From the NCBI GenBank assembly GCA_945869725.1, contig CAMBPO010000069.1, forward strand, positions 1 to 11,389: a stretch of 11,389 nt of DNA, written 5' to 3'. Below are positions 1 through 6,597 of this stretch, piece by piece. This stretch comes from Klebsiella pneumoniae (lineage in GTDB: Bacteria > Pseudomonadota > Gammaproteobacteria > Pseudomonadales > Pseudohongiellaceae). How positions within the stretch are numbered: the first letter of the stretch is position 1; the number at the start of each line of letters is the position of its first letter. Under the pieces are notes generated by a model. The model was not told the DNA's origin. It searched no databases and was given only the letters and a program-made list of their open reading frames with translations. A program made the position numbers and the translations under genes.

Positions 1-318
1 GGTTTCATCGATATGCTTGGGCAGCGGTACCTGCACGATAAAACCGTCAATATCCGGATTGTTGTTCAGCTGGTTGATATGTTCGAGAAGTGCCTGCTCC
101 GAGATGTCGGCTGGCAGCCGGATCAAGGTTGAGTCAAAACCTACCTGCTTGCAGTCGAGTACTTTGTTGGCAACGTAGGTCTCACTGGCACCATCGTTAC
201 CCACCAGCACGGCTGCAAGATGAGGTACTTTGCCACCGCGGGCTTTGATGCGGATAACTTCTTCGGCGATTTCCGCCTTGATCTGTTCTGCTGTTGATTT
301 GCCGTCGAGAATTTGCAT
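1..318 (-). CDS. folD: FolD, bifunctional methylenetetrahydrofolate dehydrogenase / methenyltetrahydrofolate cyclohydrolase (N-terminal part, cut by window edge)
   Basis: Cytosolic enzyme that interconverts 5,10-methylene-, 5,10-methenyl- and 10-formyl-tetrahydrofolate using NADP. Only the first 106 codons are present; the rest lies beyond the left edge. The fragment opens MQILDGK and carries the family landmarks in order: [13 protein letters not shown] near residues 38-50, the catalytic lysine in YVANK (Tyr-x-x-x-Lys, the E. coli Lys56 position), and [13 protein letters not shown] near 91-103. The ATG (318..316) has an AAGG ribosome binding site about 7 nt upstream and a clear promoter before it. 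The wording [22 protein letters not shown] and [12 protein letters not shown] resembles Bacteroidota FolD more than the E. coli type (which has VGDDPAS and similar); this judgement is from memory of the family, not from a tree. The dehydrogenase/cyclohydrolase assignment is firm; the ancestry is an inference. Confidence 0.95.
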   Translation of the reverse strand, partial: MQILDGKSTAEQIKAEIAEEVIRIKARGGKVPHLAAVLVGNDGASETYVANKVLDCKQVGFDSTLIRLPADISEQALLEHINQLNNNPDIDGFIVQVPLPKHIDET

Positions 319-344
319 TGTGCTACCTTTTACCAAAACGCGCG

Positions 345-373
345 ATGATAAACGAGCGCGGCGCCTGCCTCAA
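345..373 (-). promoter_or_regulatory. Sigma70-type promoter of folD
   Basis: On the minus strand a -35 box TTGAGG (373..368) is followed after exactly 17 nt by a -10 box TATCAT (350..345). The predicted start lies about 20 nt upstream of the folD ATG, leaving room for the AAGG ribosome binding site. Box quality and spacing are good; it has not been tested experimentally. Confidence 0.6.
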
Positions 374-413
374 GAAAACCACCAGAAGACGAAGCGTTCA
401 ATTTTTTATGCCA

Positions 414-679
414 TTACCACTTGCCGGAATTGGGCATGCTGACCCAAGGTTCCGCGGGTTCGAGCGGTGCGCCTCTCTGCAGAAGTTCGATCGAAATGTT
501 ATCGGTAGAACGCACATCTGATAGGCGATATGACCAAAGTTACGGCCCTCACCATAGACTTCTGGATCCCAGTTATAGGTCAATTTGATCTGCGCCTGAT
601 CATCACCTTCAGCCGCCAGAAATGCCAGCGTAAAGCGGCCTTGCTCGCTGACCCGAACCATGGAATGCAGATATTTCAA
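414..679 (-). pseudogene. gloA: Glyoxalase I (lactoylglutathione lyase) remnant with two internal deletions and a frameshift
   Basis: Intact GloA isomerises the hemithioacetal of methylglyoxal and glutathione to S-lactoylglutathione. Family pieces are in the right order but parts are missing. The start is MKYLHSMVRVS, from a TTG codon (679..677) where the family normally has ATG. It jumps at about 644-650 straight to EQGRFTLAFLAAEGDD, losing roughly 24 residues. It then runs through [22 protein letters not shown] and breaks again at about 511-521. After that break the correct C-terminus, [15 protein letters not shown]...SMPNSGKW and a TAA stop, lies in another frame; roughly 30 residues are missing there. 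Of the four metal ligands, His5 and the His of FGHIAY remain, the Glu before LTYNW is Lys, and the Glu of SIELLQ is out of frame. The uncorrected frame reads on to 398 as nonsense. It sits 2 nt after the secreted-protein gene upstream, so the two probably shared a transcript. Missing residue counts are estimated from memory of the family. Confidence 0.9.
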
Positions 680-681
680 GT

Positions 682-1122
682 TCAGTTGCTCCGTTGCAGT
701 CTCAAAGGTACGTATTCGCCAGACTGACTCCAGTCACCGTTTAAGGCTATCACGTGGGAGCCTTGCTCATCGAAGACAAGACTGCCATAAAATTCGGCGT
801 CCAGAGCTGGCATGCTGACCAGCAGGTTGTTGCCATTCAGGCTGATTGATGCGACGGGCAAACCGCTTCGAAACTGCGCTGGAATATCCAGCGTGGCTGA
901 ATAACCGGCAGTGCTGCCTGTGGGCGAAGATTGAATATGCAACACAACTTCCAATGGATCCATTTGCGCGGCGATGAGCGATCCACGCCATGTACCGGTC
1001 AGTTGTGGAACAGGCTGTGCTTGCGCCAAGGTCAGCCACAGCATGGCCATAAATGCCGTCAGTAAGCCATTGATTTTAAGGCGGGCACTTGTTTCCGGGA
1101 GGATTTTTGTGGGATCTGGCAT
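682..1122 (-). CDS. Small secreted beta-rich protein, resembling the N-terminal accessory domain of some alpha/beta hydrolases
   Basis: A 146-residue protein with a Sec-type signal peptide: a basic stretch (ARLK), a hydrophobic core around residues 19-32 (NGLLTAFMAMLWLTLA) and a likely cleavage after AQA at residue 35. The mature part of about 111 residues starts LTGTWRGSLI and contains LEVVLHIQ, YSATLDIPAQFRSGLPVASISL, AEFYGSLVFDEQG and GDWSQSGEYVPLRLQR. This alternating beta pattern ending in W-x-Q-x-G...PL-x-L-x-R is one I associate with a domain that often precedes secreted alpha/beta hydrolases; here it stands alone, with no catalytic motif. Its function is unknown. The ATG at 1122..1120 lacks a strong ribosome binding site, so a later ATG within the signal peptide is possible. 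It lies immediately upstream of the gloA remnant. Confidence 0.75.
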   Translation of the reverse strand: MPDPTKILPETSARLKINGLLTAFMAMLWLTLAQAQPVPQLTGTWRGSLIAAQMDPLEVVLHIQSSPTGSTAGYSATLDIPAQFRSGLPVASISLNGNNLLVSMPALDAEFYGSLVFDEQGSHVIALNGDWSQSGEYVPLRLQRSN

Positions 1123-1344
1123 TTGGCTGTGATTCCGGTTTAAAAGCGCGGTATTGTGTAGGCAAGGATAACGCGCAATCCAGCCTGAAAGAAAGGCCGT
1201 TGCTGGTGCAACGTCCCTGCGCTTTCAAAACGAGTCGATGAAACCTCTTGTTTTGTAGACCCCCCGATCGGGTGGCAAGTTTTAAGCGCCTTTAAAGATG
1301 TTAAGATTTTGCTTTGAAACAGCATCTGGTGATCATCAAGTATT
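1123..1344. other. Divergent intergenic region between the secreted-protein gene and purU
   Basis: These 222 bp separate two divergent genes and should hold both promoters. I see no convincing -35/-10 pair; TAAGAT at 1302-1307 is a possible weak -10 for purU. The clearest structure is the perfect 10-bp palindrome CCCGATCGGG (1263-1272), extendable to 16 bp (1260-1275) with one mismatched pair, which could be an operator. No RNA gene or credible small ORF was recognised. Confidence 0.4.
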
Positions 1345-2214
1345 ATGAACCTGCAACAACGCAACAAGTATGTGTTAACCGTCTCCTGCCCTGAAGCTAA
1401 TGGTATTGTGCGCGCCGTCAGTGATTTTCTGTTTCAGCGCGGTGCCACAATCAGTGATGCGGCACAGCATCGTGATCCGGTCATCGACAGATTTTTTATG
1501 CGGGTAGAGTTCGAAGAGGTTGAAGCCGATTTGCCGTCCGCAGAAAAACTGGATGAGGATTTTTTGCCTCTGGCAAAACAATTCGACATGGAGTGGAGTT
1601 TTTTTGATGTGCGTAAACGCGCGCGGGTTCTGCTCGCAGTGTCAACACACGGACACTGCCTGACAGATTTATTGCACCGATGGAGCAGTGGTGCATTGCC
1701 GGCAGAGGTGGTGGGCGTAATCTCCAATCACGAAGCGATGCGAGGAATTTCTGAATGGTATGGTTTGGACTTCCATTATTTGCCGGTGACACCGGACACC
1801 AAGGTGCAACAGGAAGATGCCATGATGGACATCATCAGGGAGAAACAGGTCGACTTGTTGGCGCTTGCCAGATACATGCAGATTCTGTCGCCACGCATGT
1901 GTGAGATGATGGCCGGGCGGGCGATTAACATTCATCATTCATTTTTGCCCGGGTTCAAAGGTGCCAATCCTTATCGTCAGGCTTATCTGCGTGGCGTCAA
2001 AATCATTGGCGCAACAGCTCACTATGTCACCACCGATCTTGATGAAGGCCCTATCATTGAACAGGCGGTTGAGCGCATAGACCACAATTTTGATATCGAC
2101 GAACTGGTGCAGATTGGCCGGGATGCCGAGTGCGCAGCCTTCGCGCGTGCCGTGAAATGGCACTGCGAACACCGCATCATTGTCAACGGTAATAAAACCG
2201 TCGTGTTTAAATGA
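1345..2214 (+). CDS. purU: PurU, formyltetrahydrofolate deformylase
   Basis: Cytosolic hydrolase that splits 10-formyl-tetrahydrofolate into formate and tetrahydrofolate; in E. coli it balances the one-carbon pool and supplies formate to PurT. The 289 residues match the usual length (E. coli 280). An N-terminal ACT domain (about 9-85, opening YVLTVSCPEANGIVRAVSDFL) is followed by a formyltransferase-type hydrolase domain (about 92-285). The catalytic set is visible: Asn195 and His197 in NIHHSFLPGFKGANPY, and Asp233 in DLDEGPII, equivalent to the Asn/His/Asp of GAR transformylase. The ribosome binding site before the ATG is weak (GGTGAT). The symporter remnant starts 20 nt after the stop, so the two were probably cotranscribed. 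FolD, which makes the substrate, is encoded about 1 kb away on the other strand. Confidence 0.97.
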   Translation: MNLQQRNKYVLTVSCPEANGIVRAVSDFLFQRGATISDAAQHRDPVIDRFFMRVEFEEVEADLPSAEKLDEDFLPLAKQFDMEWSFFDVRKRARVLLAVSTHGHCLTDLLHRWSSGALPAEVVGVISNHEAMRGISEWYGLDFHYLPVTPDTKVQQEDAMMDIIREKQVDLLALARYMQILSPRMCEMMAGRAINIHHSFLPGFKGANPYRQAYLRGVKIIGATAHYVTTDLDEGPIIEQAVERIDHNFDIDELVQIGRDAECAAFARAVKWHCEHRIIVNGNKTVVFK

Positions 2215-2233
2215 GTGACAGGAGTTATGCCCC

Positions 2234-2868
2234 ATGCTGGTAGCCTTTGGTACTCTGGCAGGCGGTTTAGGCTTGTTCCTGCTAAGCAGCCTGGTGCAAT
2301 CATCGAGTGCCGTCACCATCGCAACGATAGGCTTTGTCAACGCAGGTCTGTTAGGTATTCATCAGGCGCTTAGCATTGTCTTGGGTGCAACGGTGGGCAC
2401 TACCATGACCGGGTGGCTTGTCGCGGTAGTTGGATTTCAGTTCAGCATCAGTGCATTTGCCATGCCAATGCTGAGTCGGACGCCGATGTAGAGTTCTTGA
2501 TTCAAACACCGGTCGGTGAAGAGATTCTTGCTTATCAGGCATCGGTGGTAGCGATGATTGGTCGCTGTGATCCCCAGTCATCCAGTTTCAGCCCTGAGTC
2601 AATCGAAGCTGAGTACCAGACACTGCGTGCTCAATTCCGACAGCTGAAGACCAGTTTGCTCGAGGCTAGTGTGCAGGGGGTGATACCACAGCAACATATG
2701 AATCCCGCAATAGAAAGTTTACGCATGATGCTGAGAGTCTCAGAACGTTCCACACGCATCGCAGTGCGCTTGTCCGAACTAGGCCGGGAACAACCCGCTG
2801 TCAACACTAAAAGCAATGCAGCCGTGGAGCCTTCAGGTAGCAGCATTGACGCAAAGCGAAAGCCCTGA
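2234..2868 (+). pseudogene. Na+/phosphate symporter (NptA/YjbB family) remnant with internal deletions
   Basis: The intact family imports or exports phosphate with Na+ through two inverted membrane repeats, each with a QSSSA motif, and many members end in a PhoU-like cytoplasmic domain. Here an 85-codon 5' piece (2234-2491) starts MLVAFGTLAGGLGLFLL, then jumps at about 2285 to SSLVQSSSAVTIATIGFVNAGLL, skipping roughly 40 residues. It continues through LGATVGTTMTGWLVAVVGFQF and breaks near 2470-2485. A different frame then carries the C-terminal part, from about VEFLIQTPVGEEILAYQ to the stop at 2868, a helical PhoU-like segment containing YQTLRAQFRQLKTSLLEASVQG. The whole second membrane repeat, several hundred residues in normal members, is absent. 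The original start keeps a good AGGAG site (2219-2223), arguing for recent decay. Sitting between purU and the Pho-regulated pst operon, it was probably a second phosphate transporter. Confidence 0.88.
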
Positions 2869-2901
2869 GGAGCTCGTCCGAAGGGCTGTTGTATTACAGC
2901 T

Positions 2902-2919
2902 TTGTCATATAAGTGTCAT
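2902..2919 (+). promoter_or_regulatory. PhoB box upstream of pstS
   Basis: The sequence TTGTCATATAAGTGTCAT matches the Pho box consensus CTGTCAT(A/T-rich)CTGTCAT at all but two positions. The two TGTCA half-sites, at 2903-2907 and 2914-2918, are in direct repeat exactly 11 bp apart, as PhoB binding requires. It replaces a -35 element and predicts induction of the pst operon in low phosphate through PhoR/PhoB. Confidence 0.88.
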
Positions 2920-2929
2920 AAGCGATGGC

Positions 2930-2935
2930 TATATT
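2930..2935 (+). promoter_or_regulatory. -10 element of the Pho-regulated pstS promoter
   Basis: TATATT differs from TATAAT at one position and begins 10 bp after the end of the PhoB box, the arrangement expected of a PhoB-activated promoter. Transcription should start near 2941-2943, about 50 nt upstream of the pstS ATG. Confidence 0.7.
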
Positions 2936-2943
2936 GCAGGCAT

Positions 2944-2966
2944 TGACTGCAGGCAGTCACTTTTTT
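2944..2966 (+). terminator. Terminator-like hairpin plus T-run at the predicted pstS transcription start
   Basis: TGACTGC (2944-2950) and GCAGTCA (2953-2959) are perfect complements separated by AG; in RNA a 6-bp stem with a CAGG loop would form. One base later comes a run of six T (2961-2966), then more T-rich sequence. The shape is that of an intrinsic terminator. It lies 76 nt beyond the symporter remnant and could stop read-through from purU, or it could act as a structured 5' end of the pstS message. Either role is an inference. Confidence 0.5.
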
Positions 2967-2992
2967 GTTGTTTGGGCCGGGGAGAGTTGCGG

Positions 2993-3970
2993 ATGAACAA
3001 GTTTAAACGTCTGATGATCGCTATCAGTTTGACCAGCAGTTTGGTTGTACCTGCCGTCACGATGGCAGACGTTGATCCAGCCCTGCAGGATTACGTCCGG
3101 GCCTCGGGAGTGTCAGGAAATCTCTCCAGTATTGGTTCAGATACCCTGAATAACCTGATGACGTTATGGGCGGAAGAATTTGCCAAGTATTACCCGAATG
3201 TGAATGTGCAGATTCAAGGGGCTGGTTCGTCGACTGCGCCGCCTGCATTGACCGAAGGTACCGCCATGCTGGCACCGATGAGTCGCCCGATGCGTCAGTC
3301 CGAAATTCAGGAATTTGAAGCGCGCCACGGATATCAGCCAACCGAGTTGCCGGTGGCCGTGGATATGCTGGCGGTGTATGTGAACCGTGATAACCCCATC
3401 GAAAGTCTCAGCCTGCCGCAGGTTGATGCAATTTTCTCTGCGACACGTCGATGCGGTGCCCCCGCGGATATTCAACGCTGGGGCGATCTGGGTCTGACTG
3501 GTGACTGGGAAAATCGCGATTTTACGCTGTACAGCCGAAATGCAGTGTCTGGCACCTATGGTTTCTTTAAAGACAACGCACTGTGTGGTGGTGACTTCAA
3601 GTCCAGCATTAATGAGCAGCCCGGTTCGTCATCCGTCGTGCAGGGTGTCACAGAATCGGCCAATGGTATTGGATACACCGGAATCGGTTATCGCACCTCG
3701 GGCGTGCGTGCGGTGCCCTTGGCGGCAACCGAAGGCGGCATCGCGTATGAAGCGAGTGCTGCCAATGCGGCCACCGGAGATTACCCGCTTGCCCGCTACC
3801 TGTTGGTATACATTAACAAGCATCCCAATCGTGAGCTTGATCCGGTAACCCGTGAGTTTGTGAAGATGTTGTATAGCAAACAAGGTCAAGAGGTCGTTGA
3901 CCGTGACGGTTACGTACCTTTGCCGGCGATAATCGCACAGCGCATGTTGGAACAGCTTGGGATAAACTAA
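2993..3970 (+). CDS. pstS: PstS, periplasmic phosphate-binding protein
   Basis: High-affinity phosphate-binding component of the Pst ABC importer. The 325 residues begin with a signal peptide (MNKFKRLMIAISLTSSLVVPAVTMA, cleavage predicted after Ala25). Binding-site landmarks follow: GSDTL (48-52), QGAGSSTAPPAL (75-86) and SRNAVSGTYGFF (about 180-191), where Ser, Arg and Thr side chains contact phosphate in the family. Length is typical (E. coli 346). The ATG at 2993 was chosen over an upstream in-frame ATG at 2816 because it has a strong GGGGAG site (2979-2984) and opens the signal peptide, while the upstream codons run through the pseudogene and promoter. It is first in the pst operon, directly under the PhoB box. 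Two cysteines, in TRRCGAP and NALCGGD, could form a disulphide. Confidence 0.97.
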   Translation: MNKFKRLMIAISLTSSLVVPAVTMADVDPALQDYVRASGVSGNLSSIGSDTLNNLMTLWAEEFAKYYPNVNVQIQGAGSSTAPPALTEGTAMLAPMSRPMRQSEIQEFEARHGYQPTELPVAVDMLAVYVNRDNPIESLSLPQVDAIFSATRRCGAPADIQRWGDLGLTGDWENRDFTLYSRNAVSGTYGFFKDNALCGGDFKSSINEQPGSSSVVQGVTESANGIGYTGIGYRTSGVRAVPLAATEGGIAYEASAANAATGDYPLARYLLVYINKHPNRELDPVTREFVKMLYSKQGQEVVDRDGYVPLPAIIAQRMLEQLGIN

Positions 3971-4002
3971 CCGAAGTTGGTGTCACACCGATCAGCGGTT
4001 AA

Positions 4003-4020
4003 GCCTGTCATTTGACAGGC
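4003..4020 (+). repeat. Inverted repeat (hairpin) between pstS and pstC
   Basis: GCCTGTCA and TGACAGGC are perfect 8-bp arms around TT, 33 nt after the pstS stop. No U-run follows, so it is not a classical terminator. A stem here is known in other binding-protein operons to protect the first cistron from 3' decay and lower expression of the permease genes; that role is inferred. The arms also contain two TGTCA PhoB half-site motifs, but in inverted rather than direct orientation. Confidence 0.55.
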
Positions 4021-4102
4021 ATGATTAATGCGCAGACTTGATTTGCTAATCGCGTGTGTGCGCTGATTGGTTTGTATTCCGAAAAAACAAGGGACTGTCT
4101 GT

Positions 4103-4179
4103 TGCCGGGTCAGTATTGATTTCTTGGCGACTCAACGGTACTTGTTGGTAAACTCTCAGCAAAAAGGCATTACCCGGCA
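4103..4179 (+). repeat. Long-range inverted repeat ending at the pstC ribosome binding site
   Basis: TGCCGGGT (4103-4110) and ACCCGGCA (4172-4179) are perfectly complementary over 8 bp with 61 nt between them. The right arm abuts and overlaps by one base the AGGAG site (4179-4183) of pstC. If paired in the mRNA it would sit against the ribosome binding site and could dampen PstC translation. One pairing of this length can occur by chance, so the functional call is tentative. Confidence 0.3.
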
Positions 4180-4194
4180 GGAGCACGCTTTTAC

Positions 4195-6561
4195 ATGACA
4201 GACAACACTCCGGGTACGCCGGGCCACGCGCCTGCTGTTGGAAACGCTGATTCAAGCGCTCAGATCGAGCCATCAAACACGGTTAATTCAATCAGGCGCG
4301 GAAACAGCCTGCTACCTGATCTTGCCAGTCGCAAAATTCTCAGAAAAAAACGCGCCCGACGCGACAAGATCGCGCATTGGGGCATCACCACTGCCGGTTA
4401 TGGTGTTGTTGTTGCTCTGTTAACCATCTTTGTTTACCTGTTCTACGAGGTCGCGCCGATTCTACGGGGAGCTGCCGTCGATGAGCAGCATCAGTTTGCG
4501 CTACCGGAACAGCAGTCAGAGACGTTCAGACTTCTTCTGGACCGCTACGAAATATTGGGAATTCAGTACACGCGCAACGCGGAATCAGTCTTTTTTGATA
4601 CGCAAACGGGTGAGGAACAATTGCGTGTGGCAGTGCCGCTCCCTGAGGGTACTGCGGTCAGTAGTTTTGGTTACGCAGAAACCATATCTAATACCGTGGT
4701 CTACGGTCTTGATAATGGCTCTGCGGTACTTGCCCGTCATGCATTCGATGTCAGTTTTCCGGACAGCCAACGGGTTGTATCGCCAAAGCTCGATTTCCCA
4801 TTGGGTGAGTCTGCGATACAAATTGACCAACAGGGTCAGGCTTTAACGCACATCACCACCGAGGTACTGGCTCGCGGCGGCGCAACCACGGCAATTGCCG
4901 CGGTAACGCAAGACAACAGGTTGTTACTGGCGAGAATGACCTCGCGTGAAAACTTGCTGACCGGGGCTGTGCAAGTGACCACGGACGTGCAGACCTTGCC
5001 GGCCATTCCAGGCAACGCACAGCAGTTGATGCTGGATAAGTCTTTACGGAACCTGTTCGTGCTGGACGATCAGGGTCGCATCCATTTTTATGACATTGTG
5101 AATCCTGCTCAGGCTCGTCTGGTTGAGTCAGTCGATGTGGGTCGCGGTGAGCGCGTCACTGCTGTTGAGTTCCTGGTCGGTTCTGTGTCGATTGTGGTGG
5201 GTACAGAATCCGGCAATCTGAGTCAGTGGTTTCTGGTGCGCGAGAATGACAACGCCAACGACTTTACGCTGACCTTGATTCGCGAGTTCAGAAATCACGG
5301 TGCCGCCATTACCGCGATAGCACCTGAGCACACCCGCAAGGGGTTTATTGTTGTTGATGCCGCCGGGCAGCTTGGCGTGCACTACGGCAGTTCATCACGT
5401 ACCCTGTTCCTTGATGAGGTGAGTGACAACAGTCTGGCGCACATCGCCATTTCGCAGATTAACGGCCGGGTTTTGTGGCTCGACAGTGAGCAGCAGGTCA
5501 GTTCGGCATCCATGTGGAACGAGCATCCCCAGCTGTCCTGGGCAGCGATGTGGAACAAGGTATGGTACGAGGGGCGCGAAGATCCTGAGTACATCTGGCA
5601 ATCGTCATCTGGTTCGGATGAGTTTGAATCCAAATTCAGCTTGGTGCCTCTGACTATTGGCACGTTAAAAGCCGCTTTGTACGCCATGTTGTTTGCGACA
5701 CCGCTGGCAATAGCCGGTGCGATTTACACCGCTTACTTCATGACTCCTAAACAGCGTGGTCTCGTAAAACCCAGCATCGAAAGCATGGGGGCGTTGCCAA
5801 CAGTCATCCTTGGTTTTCTCGCAGGTCTATGGCTGGCTCCTTTTGTCGAAAACAATTTGCCGGCAATATTCAGTTTTTTCCTGTTGATGCCTGTGGTCCT
5901 TTTAGTGTTTGCACTGTTGTGGACGAATTTACCAGCCGGCTTCAGGTCAAAGATTCCGGAAGGTTGGGAAGCGGCCATATCCGTGCCGGTGATCCTGACG
6001 TTTGGTTTTATCTGTGTGCAGTCGAGCCCATGGGTAGAAGTCTGGTTATTTGATGGCAGCATGCGTCAGTGGTTCACTGATATTGGCATCAACTACGATC
6101 AACGCAACGCATTGATTGTGGGCATTGCCATGGGATTTGCTGTTATCCCGACCATTTTCTCCATCGCCGAAGATGCCGTCTTTACGGTGCCCAGACACCT
6201 GACTCAAGGATCGTTGGCGCTGGGCGCAACCCGCTGGCAAACAGTCATGGGTGTCGTGTTGCCGACAGCAAGTCCCGGTATTTTTTCAGCGGTGATGATG
6301 GGTTTCGGGCGAGCGGTCGGAGAAACCATGATCGTATTGATGGCCACCGGTAATAGCCCGGTGGTGAACTTTAATATCTTCGAGGGAATGCGCACCTTAT
6401 CCGCCAACATTGCAGTTGAGTTGCCTGAAACAGCGGTGGGTTCGTCGCACTTCCGGGTATTGTTCCTGGCTGCTCTGGTGTTGCTGGCACTGACGTTCAT
6501 TGTGAATACCTTGGCGGAAATCATCCGACAGCGCTTGAGAGAACGTTATAGCAATCTGTAA
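4195..6561 (+). CDS. pstC: PstC, phosphate ABC transporter permease, long form with a large periplasmic domain
   Basis: Inner-membrane half of the phosphate channel. At 788 residues it is more than twice E. coli PstC (319). The order is: a charged cytoplasmic N-terminus (1-60, with RKILRKKRARRDK); TM1 at about 66-88; a periplasmic region of about 390 residues (90-475); then the permease core from about 480 (LVPLTIGTLKAALYAMLFATPLAIAGAIY). The coupling EAA loop is [25 protein letters not shown] near 671-695, followed by GFGRAVGETMIVLMATGN. The periplasmic part repeats short beta patterns such as LFVLDDQGRIHFYD, VVGTESGNLSQWF and GFIVVDAAGQLGVHY, suggesting a WD40-like propeller. The ATG has AGGAG 11 nt upstream. 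A 224-nt gap separates it from pstS, and pstA follows closely. I know such long permeases from marine gammaproteobacteria; the propeller's function is not established. Confidence 0.95.
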   Translation: MTDNTPGTPGHAPAVGNADSSAQIEPSNTVNSIRRGNSLLPDLASRKILRKKRARRDKIAHWGITTAGYGVVVALLTIFVYLFYEVAPILRGAAVDEQHQFALPEQQSETFRLLLDRYEILGIQYTRNAESVFFDTQTGEEQLRVAVPLPEGTAVSSFGYAETISNTVVYGLDNGSAVLARHAFDVSFPDSQRVVSPKLDFPLGESAIQIDQQGQALTHITTEVLARGGATTAIAAVTQDNRLLLARMTSRENLLTGAVQVTTDVQTLPAIPGNAQQLMLDKSLRNLFVLDDQGRIHFYDIVNPAQARLVESVDVGRGERVTAVEFLVGSVSIVVGTESGNLSQWFLVRENDNANDFTLTLIREFRNHGAAITAIAPEHTRKGFIVVDAAGQLGVHYGSSSRTLFLDEVSDNSLAHIAISQINGRVLWLDSEQQVSSASMWNEHPQLSWAAMWNKVWYEGREDPEYIWQSSSGSDEFESKFSLVPLTIGTLKAALYAMLFATPLAIAGAIYTAYFMTPKQRGLVKPSIESMGALPTVILGFLAGLWLAPFVENNLPAIFSFFLLMPVVLLVFALLWTNLPAGFRSKIPEGWEAAISVPVILTFGFICVQSSPWVEVWLFDGSMRQWFTDIGINYDQRNALIVGIAMGFAVIPTIFSIAEDAVFTVPRHLTQGSLALGATRWQTVMGVVLPTASPGIFSAVMMGFGRAVGETMIVLMATGNSPVVNFNIFEGMRTLSANIAVELPETAVGSSHFRVLFLAALVLLALTFIVNTLAEIIRQRLRERYSNL

Positions 6562-6597
6562 ATCCAGACAGTCGACATGAGGTACGAGCACAACATA

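Noticed and set aside
398..679. A novel 93-residue protein in place of the gloA remnant
   Set aside because: The first half is plainly GloA and the true GloA C-terminus is readable in the neighbouring frame, so the last 40 residues are frameshift product.
1140..1367. 75-codon minus-strand frame in the purU upstream region
   Set aside because: It has no family resemblance and no ribosome binding site, and it overlaps the purU start; more likely chance in non-coding DNA.
2816..2992. Upstream in-frame ATG that would extend PstS by 59 residues
   Set aside because: The extension overlaps the end of the symporter remnant, the PhoB box and the hairpin, and would bury the signal peptide. The ATG at 2993 has a strong ribosome binding site.
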